The position numbers and the translations under genes were made by a program. 64,000 nt of DNA from Pseudomonas helleri. GTDB lineage: Bacteria > Pseudomonadota > Gammaproteobacteria > Pseudomonadales > Pseudomonadaceae. The stretch covers positions 1-64,000 of the forward strand of contig NZ_WIWC01000014.1 in NCBI RefSeq assembly GCF_009600315.1. Direction: 5' to 3'. The notes beneath the pieces were generated by a model, which saw only the letters and a program-made list of their open reading frames with translations, was not told the DNA's origin and did no database searches. Each line of letters begins with the position of its first letter. The stretch's first letter is position 1. Shown here one piece after another: positions 43,472-57,932 of this stretch.

Positions 43472-43497
43472 CTTGAACCTGAAATTTGCGACCCCAT
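43472..43497 (+). promoter_or_regulatory. Sigma-32-type heat-shock promoter of grpE
   Basis: CTTGAA at 43472-43477 and CCCCAT at 43492-43497 with a 14-base spacer, matching the CTTGAAA / CCCCATnT pattern, about 57 bases before the grpE start. Confidence 0.8.
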
Positions 43498-43553
43498 ATA
43501 CCTTGGCAGAAGCGCGAGTCGAGCTCGCGGACAAAGTTTGAAAGGAGAAATCT

Positions 43554-44120
43554 ATGGCAGACGAACAGACTATGGATACGCAAAACCAAGAGGCTAATCA
43601 GGCCGCCGACGCCGGTGGTGAAGATCTGGTGGCCCGTGTTCAGTCGCTCGAAGAGCAACTGGCAGCCGCTCATGATCAGGCTTTGCGTGTCGCTGCTGAT
43701 CTGCAGAACGTTCGCCGCCGCGCTGAACAGGACGTCGAGAAAGCACATAAATTTGCGTTGGAAAAATTCGCTGGCGACCTTTTGCCAGTGATCGACAGTC
43801 TTGAGCGCGGCCTTGAGCTGTCCAGCCCGGACGACGAAAACATCCGTCCGATGCGCGAAGGGATTGAGCTGACCCTGAAAATGTTCCAGGACACTCTGAA
43901 GCGTTATCAGTTGGAAGCGATCGATCCGCATGGTGAGCCCTTTAATGCCGAGCATCATCAGGCTATGGCCATGCAGGAAAGTGCTGACCTGGAGCCAAAC
44001 AGTGTGCTCAAGGTGTTTCAAAAGGGCTATCAGCTCAATGGTCGCTTACTGCGCCCGGCGATGGTTGTAGTCAGCAAGGCGCCAGCGCCGGTTTCGCCTT
44101 CGATTGACGAGCAGGCTTGA
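43554..44120 (+). CDS. grpE: GrpE, DnaK nucleotide-exchange factor
   Basis: 188 residues. Acidic N-terminal tail, long coiled-coil helix ([19 protein letters not shown] onward, to about residue 90), and the C-terminal beta domain ([33 protein letters not shown]) that opens the DnaK nucleotide cleft. AGGAG ribosome-binding site. First of the heat-shock trio. Confidence 0.97.
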   Translation: MADEQTMDTQNQEANQAADAGGEDLVARVQSLEEQLAAAHDQALRVAADLQNVRRRAEQDVEKAHKFALEKFAGDLLPVIDSLERGLELSSPDDENIRPMREGIELTLKMFQDTLKRYQLEAIDPHGEPFNAEHHQAMAMQESADLEPNSVLKVFQKGYQLNGRLLRPAMVVVSKAPAPVSPSIDEQA

Positions 44121-44220
44121 AATCGGCTGCAAGGCCCCCATTTAGAAGTCAAGCGTTAAGCAGTGCCGCAGTTGGTCATTACTGCTGCGGCAACAAAATT
44201 CAAATTTAGGGAGAGTCAAC

Positions 44221-46137
<1,917 letters not shown>

Positions 46138-46459
46138 TTAGCTTGTTTGTCGGCCGGTTGACCGCGCATAAGCGGTGACTGGTAGGATGTCGCCGCGCGG
46201 GAGCTTGCTCCCGCGTTGGCGTGTCTGGAGTAGAGGAATTTTTACAGCATGCGACAAGGTCGGATGTTGGCGGTTGGGTCGGGAGAATTTATTGTTTTCC
46301 GCCCGCAAGTCACCGCTCCTGTCGGTCAGTGCATTGGCCGTTAATCAGAAACCAATATCGTTGAAAAAGACGTGAGTCGAGTCTGATCTCTATCGGATTT
46401 GGCGGGTTTGGTGAGGCTCGGGAGGGTTTTGCCGAACGTCCTTGAGAGTGCAAAGAATT
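46138..46459. other. dnaK-dnaJ intergenic region with REP-like hairpin
   Basis: About 320 bp without a gene, long for this pair. It contains CGCGGGAGC-TT-GCTCCCGCG (46196-46215), a REP-type hairpin of the kind dispersed in Pseudomonas genomes, which may uncouple dnaJ from dnaK levels. No clear sigma-32 site was seen before dnaJ. Confidence 0.65.
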
Positions 46460-48401
<1,942 letters not shown>

Positions 48402-48569
48402 AATGCCTCTGTAAAATCGGGCTGTTGCTACCAACAGCTCGATTTTTAACCGCTAAGCGATCTCCTGTCGCATTCCTCGGCCTTTTCGGCTCTTTAGCGG
48501 TAGACCAAAAAAGCCTTTTTCTGTAAGCTACAGCTTTAGTGTGTCCACTAAAAGCGCGCAGATAATTCG

Positions 48570-48662
48570 ATGAAGAAGCGGAGTGACGTGTCCATACGTC
48601 ACTCCGCTTTTTTACAACCTGCGATCGCCCTTTCAGGCTTTATTTACGGGAGGTCTTCTTGA
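48570..48662 (+). CDS. Possible carA leader peptide
   Basis: A 30-codon frame (ATG 48570, [12 protein letters not shown]...) runs through the terminator-like hairpin at 48576-48609 and ends at a TGA that overlaps the carA TTG start (TTGA). It has four arginine codons, including AGG inside the carA ribosome-binding site. No good ribosome-binding site precedes its ATG, so it may be chance. If translated, it would couple to carA and could influence the hairpin. Confidence 0.3.
   Translation: MKKRSDVSIRHSAFLQPAIALSGFIYGRSS
48576..48613 (+). terminator. Intrinsic terminator/attenuator before carA
   Basis: 14-bp stem AAGCGGAGTGACGT / ACGTCACTCCGCTT followed by a T-run (48608-48613), only about 45 bases before the carA start. 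A second hairpin TTTAGTG-TGTC-CACTAAA (48535-48552) lies just upstream. Either the end of the dapB operon or an attenuator of carAB. Confidence 0.75.
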
Positions 48663-49795
48663 CTAAGCAAGCCATACTCGCCCTCGCTGATGGCAGCATT
48701 TTTCGCGGCGAAGCCATTGGTTCCGACGGTCAAACCGTTGGTGAGGTGGTGTTTAACACCGCAATGACTGGCTACCAGGAGATCCTGACGGATCCTTCCT
48801 ACGCTCAGCAAATCGTGACCCTGACTTACCCGCATGTCGGCAATACCGGTACTACGCCGGAAGACGCCGAGTCTGATCGTGTTTGGTCCGCAGGTTTGGT
48901 AATCCGTGATCTGCCGCTGGTTGCCAGCAACTGGCGTAACACAATGTCGTTGTCCGACTACCTGAAAGCCAACAATGTGGTGGCAATCGCGGGTATCGAC
49001 ACGCGTCGCCTGACACGCATTCTGCGTGAGAAAGGCGCACAAAACGGCTGCATCATGGCTGGCGACAACATCTCTGATGAAGCTGCCATTGCCGCTGCAC
49101 GTGGTTTCCCTGGCCTTAAAGGCATGGACCTGGCGAAAGTCGTTACGACCGATAAAGCCTACGAGTGGCGTTCCAGCGTCTGGAACCTGGCGACAGACAG
49201 TCACCCGACAATCGAAGCCAGCGAGCTGCCTTACCACGTTGTGGCCTACGACTATGGCGTTAAGTGGAACATCCTGCGCATGCTGGTTGAGCGCGGTTGC
49301 CGCGTGACCGTGGTTCCGGCACAGACGCCGGCCAGTGATGTACTGGCGCTGAATCCTGATGGCGTGTTCTTGTCCAACGGTCCGGGTGATCCTGAGCCTT
49401 GCGACTACGCAATCAAGGCGATTCAGGAGGTGCTGACTACCGAGATTCCGGTGTTTGGTATTTGCTTGGGCCATCAGCTGCTGGCACTGGCTTCAGGCGC
49501 CAAGACCGTGAAAATGGGTCATGGCCACCATGGTGCTAACCATCCGGTTCAGGATCTGGACACCGGCGTTGTCATGATCACCAGCCAGAACCACGGTTTT
49601 GCGGTGGATGAAGCCACCTTGCCAGGCAATGTGCGTGCGATTCACAAGTCGCTGTTCGACGGCACCCTGCAGGGTATCGAGCTGACCGACAAAAGCGCTT
49701 TCAGCTTCCAGGGTCACCCTGAAGCCAGCCCGGGCCCGAACGACGTGGCACCTCTGTTCGATCGCTTCATCAATGAGATGGCCAAGCGCCGCTGA
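48659..49795 (+). CDS. carA: CarA, carbamoyl-phosphate synthase small subunit
   Basis: 378 residues from a TTG start at 48659, six bases after GGGAGG, giving [15 protein letters not shown]; no ATG or GTG fits. N-terminal CPSase domain and class I glutamine amidotransferase with the Cys nucleophile in [10 protein letters not shown] and the His/Glu pair in [11 protein letters not shown]. It releases ammonia from glutamine for CarB. Product feeds arginine and pyrimidine synthesis. A UUG start for carA has been reported in P. aeruginosa, as I recall. Confidence 0.96.
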   Translation: MTKQAILALADGSIFRGEAIGSDGQTVGEVVFNTAMTGYQEILTDPSYAQQIVTLTYPHVGNTGTTPEDAESDRVWSAGLVIRDLPLVASNWRNTMSLSDYLKANNVVAIAGIDTRRLTRILREKGAQNGCIMAGDNISDEAAIAAARGFPGLKGMDLAKVVTTDKAYEWRSSVWNLATDSHPTIEASELPYHVVAYDYGVKWNILRMLVERGCRVTVVPAQTPASDVLALNPDGVFLSNGPGDPEPCDYAIKAIQEVLTTEIPVFGICLGHQLLALASGAKTVKMGHGHHGANHPVQDLDTGVVMITSQNHGFAVDEATLPGNVRAIHKSLFDGTLQGIELTDKSAFSFQGHPEASPGPNDVAPLFDRFINEMAKRR

Positions 49796-49907
49796 TCAAT
49801 GCTCCTTTGCGATCCGATGATGGCCCCGAATTTCGGTGGCCCCTCGGGCGCTTCAGCATCTTGATCGACGGCTTGCCGACTGACCTGCGGATTTGAGTGA
49901 CAAACCC

Positions 49908-52900
49908 ATGCCAAAACGTACAGACATTAAAAGCATCCTGATTCTCGGCGCTGGCCCGATCGTTATCGGCCAGGCCTGTGAATTCGACTACTCCGGCGCC
50001 CAGGCCTGCAAGGCTCTGCGCGAGGAGGGTTATCGCGTCATTCTGGTTAACTCCAACCCGGCCACTATCATGACCGACCCGGACATGGCCGACGCGACCT
50101 ATATTGAACCGATCAAGTGGCAGACCGTTGCCAAGATCATCGAAAAAGAGCGTCCAGACGCACTGTTGCCAACCATGGGTGGCCAGACTGCTCTGAACTG
50201 CGCACTGGATCTGGAGCGCGAAGGCGTTCTGGAGAAGTTCGGCGTAGAGATGATCGGCGCCAATGCCGACACCATCGACAAGGCTGAAGATCGTTCGCGT
50301 TTCGACAAGGCCATGAAGTCTATCGGTCTTGATTGCCCTCGTTCGGGTATCGCTCACAGCATGGAAGAGGCCAATGCGGTTCTCGAAAAGCTGGGCTTTC
50401 CCTGCATTATCCGTCCGTCTTTCACCATGGGCGGCACCGGTGGCGGTATTGCTTACAACCGTGAAGAATTTGAAGAGATCTGCTCGCGCGGTCTGGACTT
50501 GTCGCCGACTAAAGAGTTGTTGATCGACGAATCGCTGATTGGTTGGAAAGAGTATGAAATGGAGGTTGTCCGCGATAAAAAGGACAACTGCATCATCGTT
50601 TGCTCGATTGAAAACTTTGATCCGATGGGTGTGCACACGGGTGACTCGATCACCGTTGCGCCAGCGCAAACCCTGACGGACAAGGAATACCAGATCATGC
50701 GTAACGCCTCATTGGCGGTACTGCGTGAGATCGGCGTTGAGACCGGCGGCTCCAACGTTCAGTTCGGTATTTGCCCAGACACTGGCCGTATGGTCGTGAT
50801 CGAGATGAACCCGCGCGTGTCGCGGTCTTCGGCGCTGGCTTCAAAAGCCACCGGTTTCCCGATCGCGCGCATCGCTGCCAAGTTGGCCATCGGTTACACC
50901 CTGGATGAGTTGCAAAACGAAATCACCGGCGGTGCGATGCCTGCCTCGTTCGAGCCGTCCATCGACTATGTTGTGACCAAGCTGCCTCGTTTTGCTTTCG
51001 AGAAGTTCCCGAAAGCTGACGCGCGCCTGACGACACAGATGAAGTCGGTAGGTGAAGTCATGGCTATCGGCCGAACCTTCCAGGAATCCCTGCAAAAAGC
51101 CCTTCGCGGTCTGGAAGTAGGCGTTAGCGGTCTTGATCCAAAGCTTGATCTGAGCAATCCGGAAAGCATGGCCGTACTCAAGCGCGAGCTGACGGTGCCG
51201 GGCGCCGAGCGTATTTGGTACGTGGCTGACGCGTTCCGTGCGGGCATGACCGTCGAAGATATCTTCGGCATGAATATGATTGACCCTTGGTTCCTGGTGC
51301 AGATCGAAGATCTGATCAAGGACGAAGAAAAGATCAAGACGATGGCATTGTCCTCAATTGATCGCGATGCGATGTATCGCCTTAAGCGTAAAGGCTTCTC
51401 GGATGCGCGTCTGGCTGTACTGCTGGGTGTTACCGAGAAAAATCTGCGTCGCCATCGTCACAAGCTGGAAGTGTTCCCGGTTTACAAGCGCGTTGATACC
51501 TGTGCGGCCGAGTTCGCAACTGATACCGCTTACATGTACTCCACCTATGAGGAAGAGTGCGAATCCAACCCTTCGGATCGTGACAAGATCATGATCTTGG
51601 GCGGTGGCCCGAACCGTATCGGTCAAGGCATCGAGTTTGACTACTGCTGCGTTCATGCCGCTTTGGCGCTGCGTGCCGATGGTTATGAAACCATCATGGT
51701 CAACTGCAACCCGGAAACTGTTTCGACTGACTACGATACCTCTGATCGCCTGTACTTCGAATCCGTAACCCTGGAAGACGTGCTGGAAATCGTTCGTGTC
51801 GAGAAGCCAAAAGGCGTGATCGTTCAGTACGGCGGCCAAACTCCGCTGAAACTGGCGCGTGCTCTTGAAGAGGCAGGTGTGCCAATCATTGGTACCAGCC
51901 CTGATGCTATCGACCGTGCGGAAGACCGTGAGCGTTTCCAGCAAATGGTTGAACGCTTGAACCTGCGTCAGCCGCCAAACGCGACAGTGCGCAGCGAAGA
52001 CGAAGCCATTCGCGCAGCCACCAAAATTGGTTATCCGCTGGTGGTACGTCCTTCCTACGTGTTGGGCGGTCGTGCGATGGAAATCGTCTACGAAGAAGAA
52101 GAACTCAAGCGCTATCTGCGTGATGCGGTGAAAGTGTCCAATGACAGCCCGGTGCTGCTGGATCACTTCCTGAACTGCGCAATCGAAATGGACGTGGATG
52201 CGGTATGCGACGGCACCGATGTAGTCATCGGCGCAATCATGCAGCATATCGAGCAGGCGGGTGTTCACTCCGGTGACTCAGCGTGCTCGCTGCCGCCGTA
52301 CTCTTTGCCTCTGCACATCCAGAACGAAATGCGCGAACAGGTCAAGAAAATGGCTCTGGAGTTGGGCGTTGTCGGCCTGATGAACGTGCAGCTGGCCCTG
52401 CAAGGCGAAGACATCTACGTGATCGAAGTGAACCCGCGTGCCTCGCGTACTGTTCCTTTCGTATCCAAGTGCATCGGGGTTTCCTTGGCAATGATCGCAG
52501 CACGCGTCATGGCTGGTAAAACCTTGAAGGAAATTGGTTTCACCAAAGAAATCATTCCTAACTTCTATAGTGTGAAAGAGGCTGTCTTCCCGTTTGCCAA
52601 GTTCCCGGGTGTTGACCCGATTCTCGGCCCAGAGATGAAGTCCACCGGTGAAGTGATGGGCGTGGGTGATACCTTTGGTGAGGCATTTGCAAAGGCCCAA
52701 ATGGGTGCGAGCGAAGTACTTCCAACAGGTGGAACTGCGTTCATCAGCGTGCGTGACGATGACAAGCCTTTGGTGGCAGGTGTCGCGCGTGATCTGATCA
52801 ATCTGGGCTTTGAAATCGTTTCTACAGTGGGTACTGCCAAGTTTATTGAGGCCGCCGGTCTTAAGGTTCGTCGCGTGAACAAGGTGACAGAAGGTCGTCC

Positions 52901-53129
52901 ACACGTTGTCGACATGATCAAGAATGACGAAGTCAGCCTGATCATCAATACCACTGAAGGTCGTCAGTCGATTGCTGACTCTTATTCCATTCGTCGCAAC
53001 GCGCTGCAGCATAAGATTTACTGCACAACGACCATTGCTGCTGGCGAAGCGATCTGTGAAGCGCTTAAATTCGGTCCTGAAAAAACCGTACGCAGCTTGC
53101 AGGATCTACACGCAGGATTGAAGGCATGA
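49908..53129 (+). CDS. carB: CarB, carbamoyl-phosphate synthase large subunit
   Basis: 1073 residues from ATG 49908 ([17 protein letters not shown]), the E. coli length. Two ATP-grasp halves: the first phosphorylates bicarbonate ([28 protein letters not shown]), the second carbamate ([27 protein letters not shown]), then the allosteric MGS domain. Last bases overlap greA (ATGA). The LysE-type gene that I recall between carA and carB in PAO1 is absent here: only 112 bp separate them. Confidence 0.97.
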   Translation: MPKRTDIKSILILGAGPIVIGQACEFDYSGAQACKALREEGYRVILVNSNPATIMTDPDMADATYIEPIKWQTVAKIIEKERPDALLPTMGGQTALNCALDLEREGVLEKFGVEMIGANADTIDKAEDRSRFDKAMKSIGLDCPRSGIAHSMEEANAVLEKLGFPCIIRPSFTMGGTGGGIAYNREEFEEICSRGLDLSPTKELLIDESLIGWKEYEMEVVRDKKDNCIIVCSIENFDPMGVHTGDSITVAPAQTLTDKEYQIMRNASLAVLREIGVETGGSNVQFGICPDTGRMVVIEMNPRVSRSSALASKATGFPIARIAAKLAIGYTLDELQNEITGGAMPASFEPSIDYVVTKLPRFAFEKFPKADARLTTQMKSVGEVMAIGRTFQESLQKALRGLEVGVSGLDPKLDLSNPESMAVLKRELTVPGAERIWYVADAFRAGMTVEDIFGMNMIDPWFLVQIEDLIKDEEKIKTMALSSIDRDAMYRLKRKGFSDARLAVLLGVTEKNLRRHRHKLEVFPVYKRVDTCAAEFATDTAYMYSTYEEECESNPSDRDKIMILGGGPNRIGQGIEFDYCCVHAALALRADGYETIMVNCNPETVSTDYDTSDRLYFESVTLEDVLEIVRVEKPKGVIVQYGGQTPLKLARALEEAGVPIIGTSPDAIDRAEDRERFQQMVERLNLRQPPNATVRSEDEAIRAATKIGYPLVVRPSYVLGGRAMEIVYEEEELKRYLRDAVKVSNDSPVLLDHFLNCAIEMDVDAVCDGTDVVIGAIMQHIEQAGVHSGDSACSLPPYSLPLHIQNEMREQVKKMALELGVVGLMNVQLALQGEDIYVIEVNPRASRTVPFVSKCIGVSLAMIAARVMAGKTLKEIGFTKEIIPNFYSVKEAVFPFAKFPGVDPILGPEMKSTGEVMGVGDTFGEAFAKAQMGASEVLPTGGTAFISVRDDDKPLVAGVARDLINLGFEIVSTVGTAKFIEAAGLKVRRVNKVTEGRPHVVDMIKNDEVSLIINTTEGRQSIADSYSIRRNALQHKIYCTTTIAAGEAICEALKFGPEKTVRSLQDLHAGLKA

Positions 53130-53602
53130 TCAAATACCCAATGACAGTCCAGGGCGCGAAAGCCCTGGAAGAAGAACACGCACACTTGACCAAGGTTGTT
53201 CGCCCCAAGCTGAGCCAGGATATCGGCACGGCCCGTGAGTTGGGTGACTTGAAAGAAAACGCTGAGTACCATGCTGCCCGTGAGCAGCAGGGTATGGTTG
53301 AGGCGCGTATCCGTGATATCGAAGGTCGCATGCAAAACGCGGTCATTATTGATGTCACGACTATCCCTCATACCGGCAAAGTGATTTTCGGTACAACGGT
53401 TGAAATCGCCAACGTTGAAACTGACGAAAGGGTGATTTATCAGATCGTGGGCGAGGATGAGGCTGACTTTAAACTCGGCAAAATCTCAGTGGGTTCGCCA
53501 CTGGCTCGGGCCTTGATTGCCAAGGAAGAGGGTGATGTCGTAGCGGTGAAAACGCCGGGCGGTGTCATTGAGTACGAGATCATCGAAGTCCGTCACATCT
53601 GA
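53126..53602 (+). CDS. greA: GreA, transcript-cleavage elongation factor
   Basis: 158 residues. N-terminal antiparallel coiled coil with the acidic tip ([20 protein letters not shown], Asp/Glu near 41-44) and a C-terminal FKBP-like domain ([29 protein letters not shown]). Rescues backtracked RNA polymerase. Start overlaps the carB stop. Confidence 0.97.
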   Translation: MIKYPMTVQGAKALEEEHAHLTKVVRPKLSQDIGTARELGDLKENAEYHAAREQQGMVEARIRDIEGRMQNAVIIDVTTIPHTGKVIFGTTVEIANVETDERVIYQIVGEDEADFKLGKISVGSPLARALIAKEEGDVVAVKTPGGVIEYEIIEVRHI

Positions 53603-53609
53603 GTTAAAG

Positions 53610-53632
53610 CGCCCGCTTCGTGCGGGCGTGTT
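53610..53632 (+). terminator. Terminator after greA
   Basis: CGCCCGC-TTCGT-GCGGGCG followed by TGTTGTTTT, ten bases after the greA stop; ends the carAB-greA transcript. Confidence 0.8.
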
Positions 53633-53855
53633 GTTTTGGCGGCTAACCCGTTTTTACGGGTTGGCAGCTTGCATTGGCTTTACACAGAATTGTTTAGCGG
53701 TGCTGGTCGAATAGACTGGCGTCGATGTTGGGCGAAACGTCAGGTGGTTGTCTGAGTGCTTCGAGCATTTTTTCGAGGATGGTGGTGTGTCAGGTGCTGA
53801 AGCTGCCGGGTGCGTTGCGCGGGCAGTGATGTGACAGGCTGTGACCAAGAGTATC

Positions 53856-53876
53856 AGAGTGCGCCAGGCGCACTCT
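53856..53876 (-). terminator. Terminator after yhbY
   Basis: Inverted repeat AGAGTGCGCC / GGCGCACTCT immediately past the yhbY stop at 53892, read on the minus strand. The 200 bp between this and the greA terminator hold no recognisable gene. Confidence 0.6.
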
Positions 53877-53891
53877 TGACCCTTGTCGGCA

Positions 53892-54200
53892 TCACTTGAA
53901 TCGATGGATGTTCGACAGTTGCTTGTTAACGTTGACGTTTTTGCGGTACAGAAGCGCCATTTTGCCGATAACCTGTACCAATTCCGCTTTGCCGGCCTTG
54001 CAGAGTTCTGCAATGGCAGCCAAACGGGATTCGCGATCCAGAATATTGACTTTGACTTTAATCAGCTCGTGATCGCCCAAAGCGCGTTCGAGTTCGGTTA
54101 AAACACCCTCAGTCAAACCATTGTCAGCCACAGTCAATACTGGTTTCAGATGGTGGCCAATGGATTTGTACTGTTTCTTCTGCTCTTGAGTGAGCGGCAT
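53892..54200 (-). CDS. yhbY: YhbY, CRM-domain ribosome-associated RNA-binding protein
   Basis: 102 residues covering a single CRM domain: LTQEQKKQYKSIGHHLKPVL, VADNGLTEGVLTELERAL, DHELIKVKV. Associates with pre-50S particles. Divergent from rlmE, with 107 bp between starts, the common proteobacterial arrangement of two rRNA-related genes. Confidence 0.94.
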   Translation of the reverse strand: MPLTQEQKKQYKSIGHHLKPVLTVADNGLTEGVLTELERALGDHELIKVKVNILDRESRLAAIAELCKAGKAELVQVIGKMALLYRKNVNVNKQLSNIHRFK

Positions 54201-54307
54201 AATCTGACCCCTGTGTCTGATCTTGTAAAAAGCGGCGGCCAGTTTACCCGAGCGAGTCCGAGACCGCCCGGTTAATCACGACCCGTTTATATTTTTTGAG
54301 GTGGCCC

Positions 54308-54958
54308 GTGGCCCGTTCCAAGACTAGCCTTAACTGGCTGAAAGAGCATTTCAACGACCCGTACGTCAAAATGGCGCAAAAAGACGGGTACCGTTCCCGA
54401 GCTAGCTATAAATTGCTGGAGATTCAAGAGCGCGATCGACTGATTCGTCCGGGCATGACCGTGATTGACTTGGGTGCAGCCCCAGGCGGATGGTCGCAGG
54501 TGACCAGTCGTCTGATTGGCGGTCAGGGACGTCTGATCGCATCCGATATTCTGGATATGGACAGCATTCCTGATGTGACCTTCATCAAAGGTGACTTTAC
54601 TGAGGATGCGGTGCTGGCTCAAATCCTTGAGGCGGTCGGAAATACGCAAGTAGACCTTGTGATTTCCGATATGGCCCCCAATATGAGTGGATTGGCAGCC
54701 GTGGATATGCCTCGTGCAATGTTCCTCTGCGAGCTGGCGCTTGATCTGGCCGGGCGTGTGTTGCGTCCGGGTGGTGATTTTCTGATCAAGGTTTTCCAGG
54801 GTGAAGGCTTCGATCAATACCACAAAGACATACGAAAGCTGTTTGATAAGGTACAAATGCGTAAGCCTACGTCGTCGCGAGACCGATCTCGTGAACAGTA
54901 TTTACTGGGACGTGGCTTCCGTGGCATCGAGGGTTCTGCCAGCGATGAGCGTCTCTGA
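54308..54958 (+). CDS. rlmE: RlmE (FtsJ/RrmJ), 23S rRNA Um2552 methyltransferase
   Basis: 216 residues from GTG 54308, which gives the family start (M)[14 protein letters not shown] behind a GAGG site; the upstream TTG gives four unsupported residues. SAM-binding motif [13 protein letters not shown], and the catalytic Lys-Asp-Lys-Glu set lies in [31 protein letters not shown] and SREQYLLG. Heat-shock-linked in E. coli and upstream of ftsH there too. Confidence 0.95.
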   Translation: MARSKTSLNWLKEHFNDPYVKMAQKDGYRSRASYKLLEIQERDRLIRPGMTVIDLGAAPGGWSQVTSRLIGGQGRLIASDILDMDSIPDVTFIKGDFTEDAVLAQILEAVGNTQVDLVISDMAPNMSGLAAVDMPRAMFLCELALDLAGRVLRPGGDFLIKVFQGEGFDQYHKDIRKLFDKVQMRKPTSSRDRSREQYLLGRGFRGIEGSASDERL

Positions 54959-55139
54959 ACGGGCTGATAGTTTTTTTTGTATCGCTTTACAGAGCCGACA
55001 TAAAGAATATTGTGTGGTCAAGTTTCACAAAGGGTTACAGACGGAGCCTACAAGGGTTGTGGGCAATGTAGTAAGTTATGCCGGTGAATATCATGCGAAG
55101 CGCGCTTCAGTAACGGGGCTTGCTTCAGAGGGTAGCTAA

Positions 55140-57056
55140 TTGAACGATATGGCAAAGAATCTGATCCTGTGGTTGATCATCGCAGCTGTCCTGGTGACAG
55201 TGATGAACAACTTCTCCAGTCCAAACGAGCCACAAACCCTCAACTATTCCGACTTCATCCAGCAAGTTAAGGATGGCAAGGTCGAACGCGTTGCCGTTGA
55301 TGGCTACGTGATTACCGGCAAGCGCAGTGATGGCGATACCTTCAAAACCATCCGTCCGGCTATTCAGGACAACGGTTTGATCGGTGATCTGGTAGACAAC
55401 CATGTGACCGTTGAGGGCAAGTTGCCCGAGCAGCAAAGCATTTGGACTCAACTGTTGGTTGCGAGCTTCCCGATTTTGGTGATTATCGCGGTCTTCATGT
55501 TCTTTATGCGTCAAATGCAAGGCGGTGCCGGCGGTAAAGGCGGCCCGATGAGCTTTGGTAAGAGTAAGGCGCGCCTGTTATCGGAAGACCAGGTCAAAAC
55601 GACTCTGGCTGACGTAGCGGGCTGCGACGAAGCCAAGGAAGAAGTGGGTGAGCTGGTTGAGTTCCTGCGTGATCCGGGTAAATTCCAGCGTCTGGGCGGC
55701 CGTATTCCTCGTGGTGTACTGATGGTTGGTCCGCCGGGTACCGGTAAAACCTTGATCGCCAAGGCCATTGCTGGTGAAGCCAAGGTTCCGTTCTTCACTA
55801 TTTCGGGTTCTGACTTCGTTGAAATGTTCGTGGGTGTCGGTGCTAGCCGCGTTCGTGACATGTTTGAGCAAGCCAAAAAGCATGCGCCTTGCATCATCTT
55901 TATCGATGAGATTGACGCTGTTGGCCGTCACCGTGGTAACGGTATGGGCGGTGGTCATGATGAGCGCGAGCAAACTCTGAACCAGTTACTGGTTGAGATG
56001 GATGGCTTCGAGATGAATGACGGCATCATTGTGATTGCCGCGACCAACCGTCCTGACGTGCTTGACCCTGCGCTGTTGCGTCCAGGTCGATTTGATCGTC
56101 AAGTAGTGGTTGGCTTGCCTGACATTCGTGGTCGCGAGCAAATTCTTAAAGTCCACATGCGAAAAGTACCGATGGGCGATGACGTCCAGCCGGCTGTTAT
56201 CGCACGTGGTACACCGGGTTTTTCGGGTGCAGATCTGGCTAACCTGGTGAACGAAGCATCTTTGTTCGCGGCGCGCACCGGTAAGCGTGTTGTTGAGATG
56301 AAAGAGTTTGAGCTGGCTAAAGATAAAATCATGATGGGTGCCGAGCGCAAATCGATGGTTATGTCTGACAAAGAAAAGCGCAATACGGCTTACCATGAGG
56401 CAGGTCACGCTATCGTTGGGCGTGTTGTGCCTGAGCATGACCCTGTTTATAAGGTCTCGATCATTCCGCGTGGTCGCGCACTCGGCGTCACTATGTTCTT
56501 GCCGGAAGAGGATCGTTATAGCCTGTCCAAACGTGCGCTTATCAGCCAGATCTGCTCGCTTTATGGCGGTCGCATTGCCGAAGAGATGACTTTGGGCTTT
56601 GACGGTGTGACGACGGGTGCCTCAAACGACATTATGCGTGCCAGTCAGATTGCTCGGAATATGGTGACCAAGTGGGGTCTGTCCGAGAAGCTGGGGCCGC
56701 TGATGTATGCCGAAGACGAAGAGTCTTATCTGGGGCGTGGCGGTGGTCAGAGTGCGAATGTTTCGGGTGAAACAGCCAAGCTGATCGACTCTGAAGTGCG
56801 CAGCATCATTGATCACTGTTACAACACCGCCAAACAGATTCTGACCGAAAATCGCGACAAGCTGGATGCGATGGCCGACGCCTTGATGAAGTACGAAACG
56901 ATCGATGCCGATCAAATCGACGACATCATGGCAGGACGTCCACCTAGGGAGCCGCGCGATTGGGAGGATGGTGGTTCGGGAACTCCGACAACGCCGAGTC
57001 TCGACAAGACTGAACGCCCTGAAACACCTATCGGCGGCCCGGCTGCTGATCAATAA
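55140..57056 (+). CDS. ftsH: FtsH, membrane AAA+ zinc metalloprotease
   Basis: 638 residues from TTG 55140 (GAGGGT site at good spacing); ATG 55149 giving MAKNLILW is the alternative. Two transmembrane segments (about 7-25 and 105-127) flank a periplasmic domain. AAA domain: Walker A GPPGTGKT, Walker [12 protein letters not shown], second region of homology [17 protein letters not shown]. Zinc site HEAGH. Degrades short-lived and misassembled membrane and cytosolic proteins, including sigma-32 and LpxC in E. coli. Confidence 0.97.
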   Translation: MNDMAKNLILWLIIAAVLVTVMNNFSSPNEPQTLNYSDFIQQVKDGKVERVAVDGYVITGKRSDGDTFKTIRPAIQDNGLIGDLVDNHVTVEGKLPEQQSIWTQLLVASFPILVIIAVFMFFMRQMQGGAGGKGGPMSFGKSKARLLSEDQVKTTLADVAGCDEAKEEVGELVEFLRDPGKFQRLGGRIPRGVLMVGPPGTGKTLIAKAIAGEAKVPFFTISGSDFVEMFVGVGASRVRDMFEQAKKHAPCIIFIDEIDAVGRHRGNGMGGGHDEREQTLNQLLVEMDGFEMNDGIIVIAATNRPDVLDPALLRPGRFDRQVVVGLPDIRGREQILKVHMRKVPMGDDVQPAVIARGTPGFSGADLANLVNEASLFAARTGKRVVEMKEFELAKDKIMMGAERKSMVMSDKEKRNTAYHEAGHAIVGRVVPEHDPVYKVSIIPRGRALGVTMFLPEEDRYSLSKRALISQICSLYGGRIAEEMTLGFDGVTTGASNDIMRASQIARNMVTKWGLSEKLGPLMYAEDEESYLGRGGGQSANVSGETAKLIDSEVRSIIDHCYNTAKQILTENRDKLDAMADALMKYETIDADQIDDIMAGRPPREPRDWEDGGSGTPTTPSLDKTERPETPIGGPAADQ

Positions 57057-57064
57057 GGCTTGAA

Positions 57065-57916
57065 ATGACCTCTGTTCAGCCCTCAACCCGGTTGCCTTGC
57101 GGCAACCGGGTTCTTGATTTGGCCCATACGCACGTGATGGGCATTCTCAATGTAACCCCCGACTCCTTTTCCGATGGTGGCCGCTTTGCAGCGCTGGACG
57201 CTGCATTGCGCCATGCTGAATCGATGGTCTTGGCTGGTGCGACTCTTGTTGATGTAGGTGGTGAGTCAACCCGGCCCGGCGCCCCGGCAGTTTCTCAGCA
57301 GGAAGAGCTCGATCGTGTCGCCCCGGTTGTGGAGCGCATCAGTCGCGAACTGGACGTCATTATTTCGGTCGATACGTCCGCACCCATTGTTATGACTGAG
57401 GTTGCCCGCCTTGGCGCAGGTCTCATCAATGATGTGCGATCTTTACGCCGAGACGGTGCCTTGCAGGCGGCTGCGGCGACAGGTTTGCCTGTGTGCCTGA
57501 TGCACATGCTGGGTGAGCCGGGAGACATGCAGAACAGTCCGCATTACGATGATTTAGTAGGTGAGGTTTCGGCTTTTCTGGTTGATCGTATGCAGCAGTG
57601 TGCGGCGGCCGGTATTGCGCCTGACCGAATAGTGCTTGATCCCGGTTTTGGTTTTGCCAAAACCTTGCAGCATAATCTGAGCCTGTTTAAGCATATGGAT
57701 GCCTTGCTGTCGCTAGGGCGTCCTTTGTTGGTGGGTGTGTCGCGTAAAAGTATGATTGGTCAGGCTTTGAATCGGCCAGTCGCAGAGCGCCTTTACGGCA
57801 GTCTGGCGCTAGCGGCATTGGCGATGACCAAGGGGGCACGTATTTTACGTGTTCATGACGTTGCCCAAACAGTTGATGTGGTACGGATGATCGCAGCAGT
57901 AGAGTCCGCCGACTAA
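57065..57916 (+). CDS. folP: FolP, dihydropteroate synthase
   Basis: 283 residues. [17 protein letters not shown] and [11 protein letters not shown] are the pterin- and pABA-binding loops; later [12 protein letters not shown] completes the site. Joins pABA to the pterin in folate synthesis and is the sulfonamide target. Eight bases behind ftsH, 16 bases before glmM, the usual order. Confidence 0.97.
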   Translation: MTSVQPSTRLPCGNRVLDLAHTHVMGILNVTPDSFSDGGRFAALDAALRHAESMVLAGATLVDVGGESTRPGAPAVSQQEELDRVAPVVERISRELDVIISVDTSAPIVMTEVARLGAGLINDVRSLRRDGALQAAAATGLPVCLMHMLGEPGDMQNSPHYDDLVGEVSAFLVDRMQQCAAAGIAPDRIVLDPGFGFAKTLQHNLSLFKHMDALLSLGRPLLVGVSRKSMIGQALNRPVAERLYGSLALAALAMTKGARILRVHDVAQTVDVVRMIAAVESAD

Positions 57917-57932
57917 AAATAATGGAGTAGTT

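Noticed and set aside
43302..44021. N-terminal extension of recN
   Set aside because: It runs antisense through grpE; the ATG at 43301 gives the family N-terminus.
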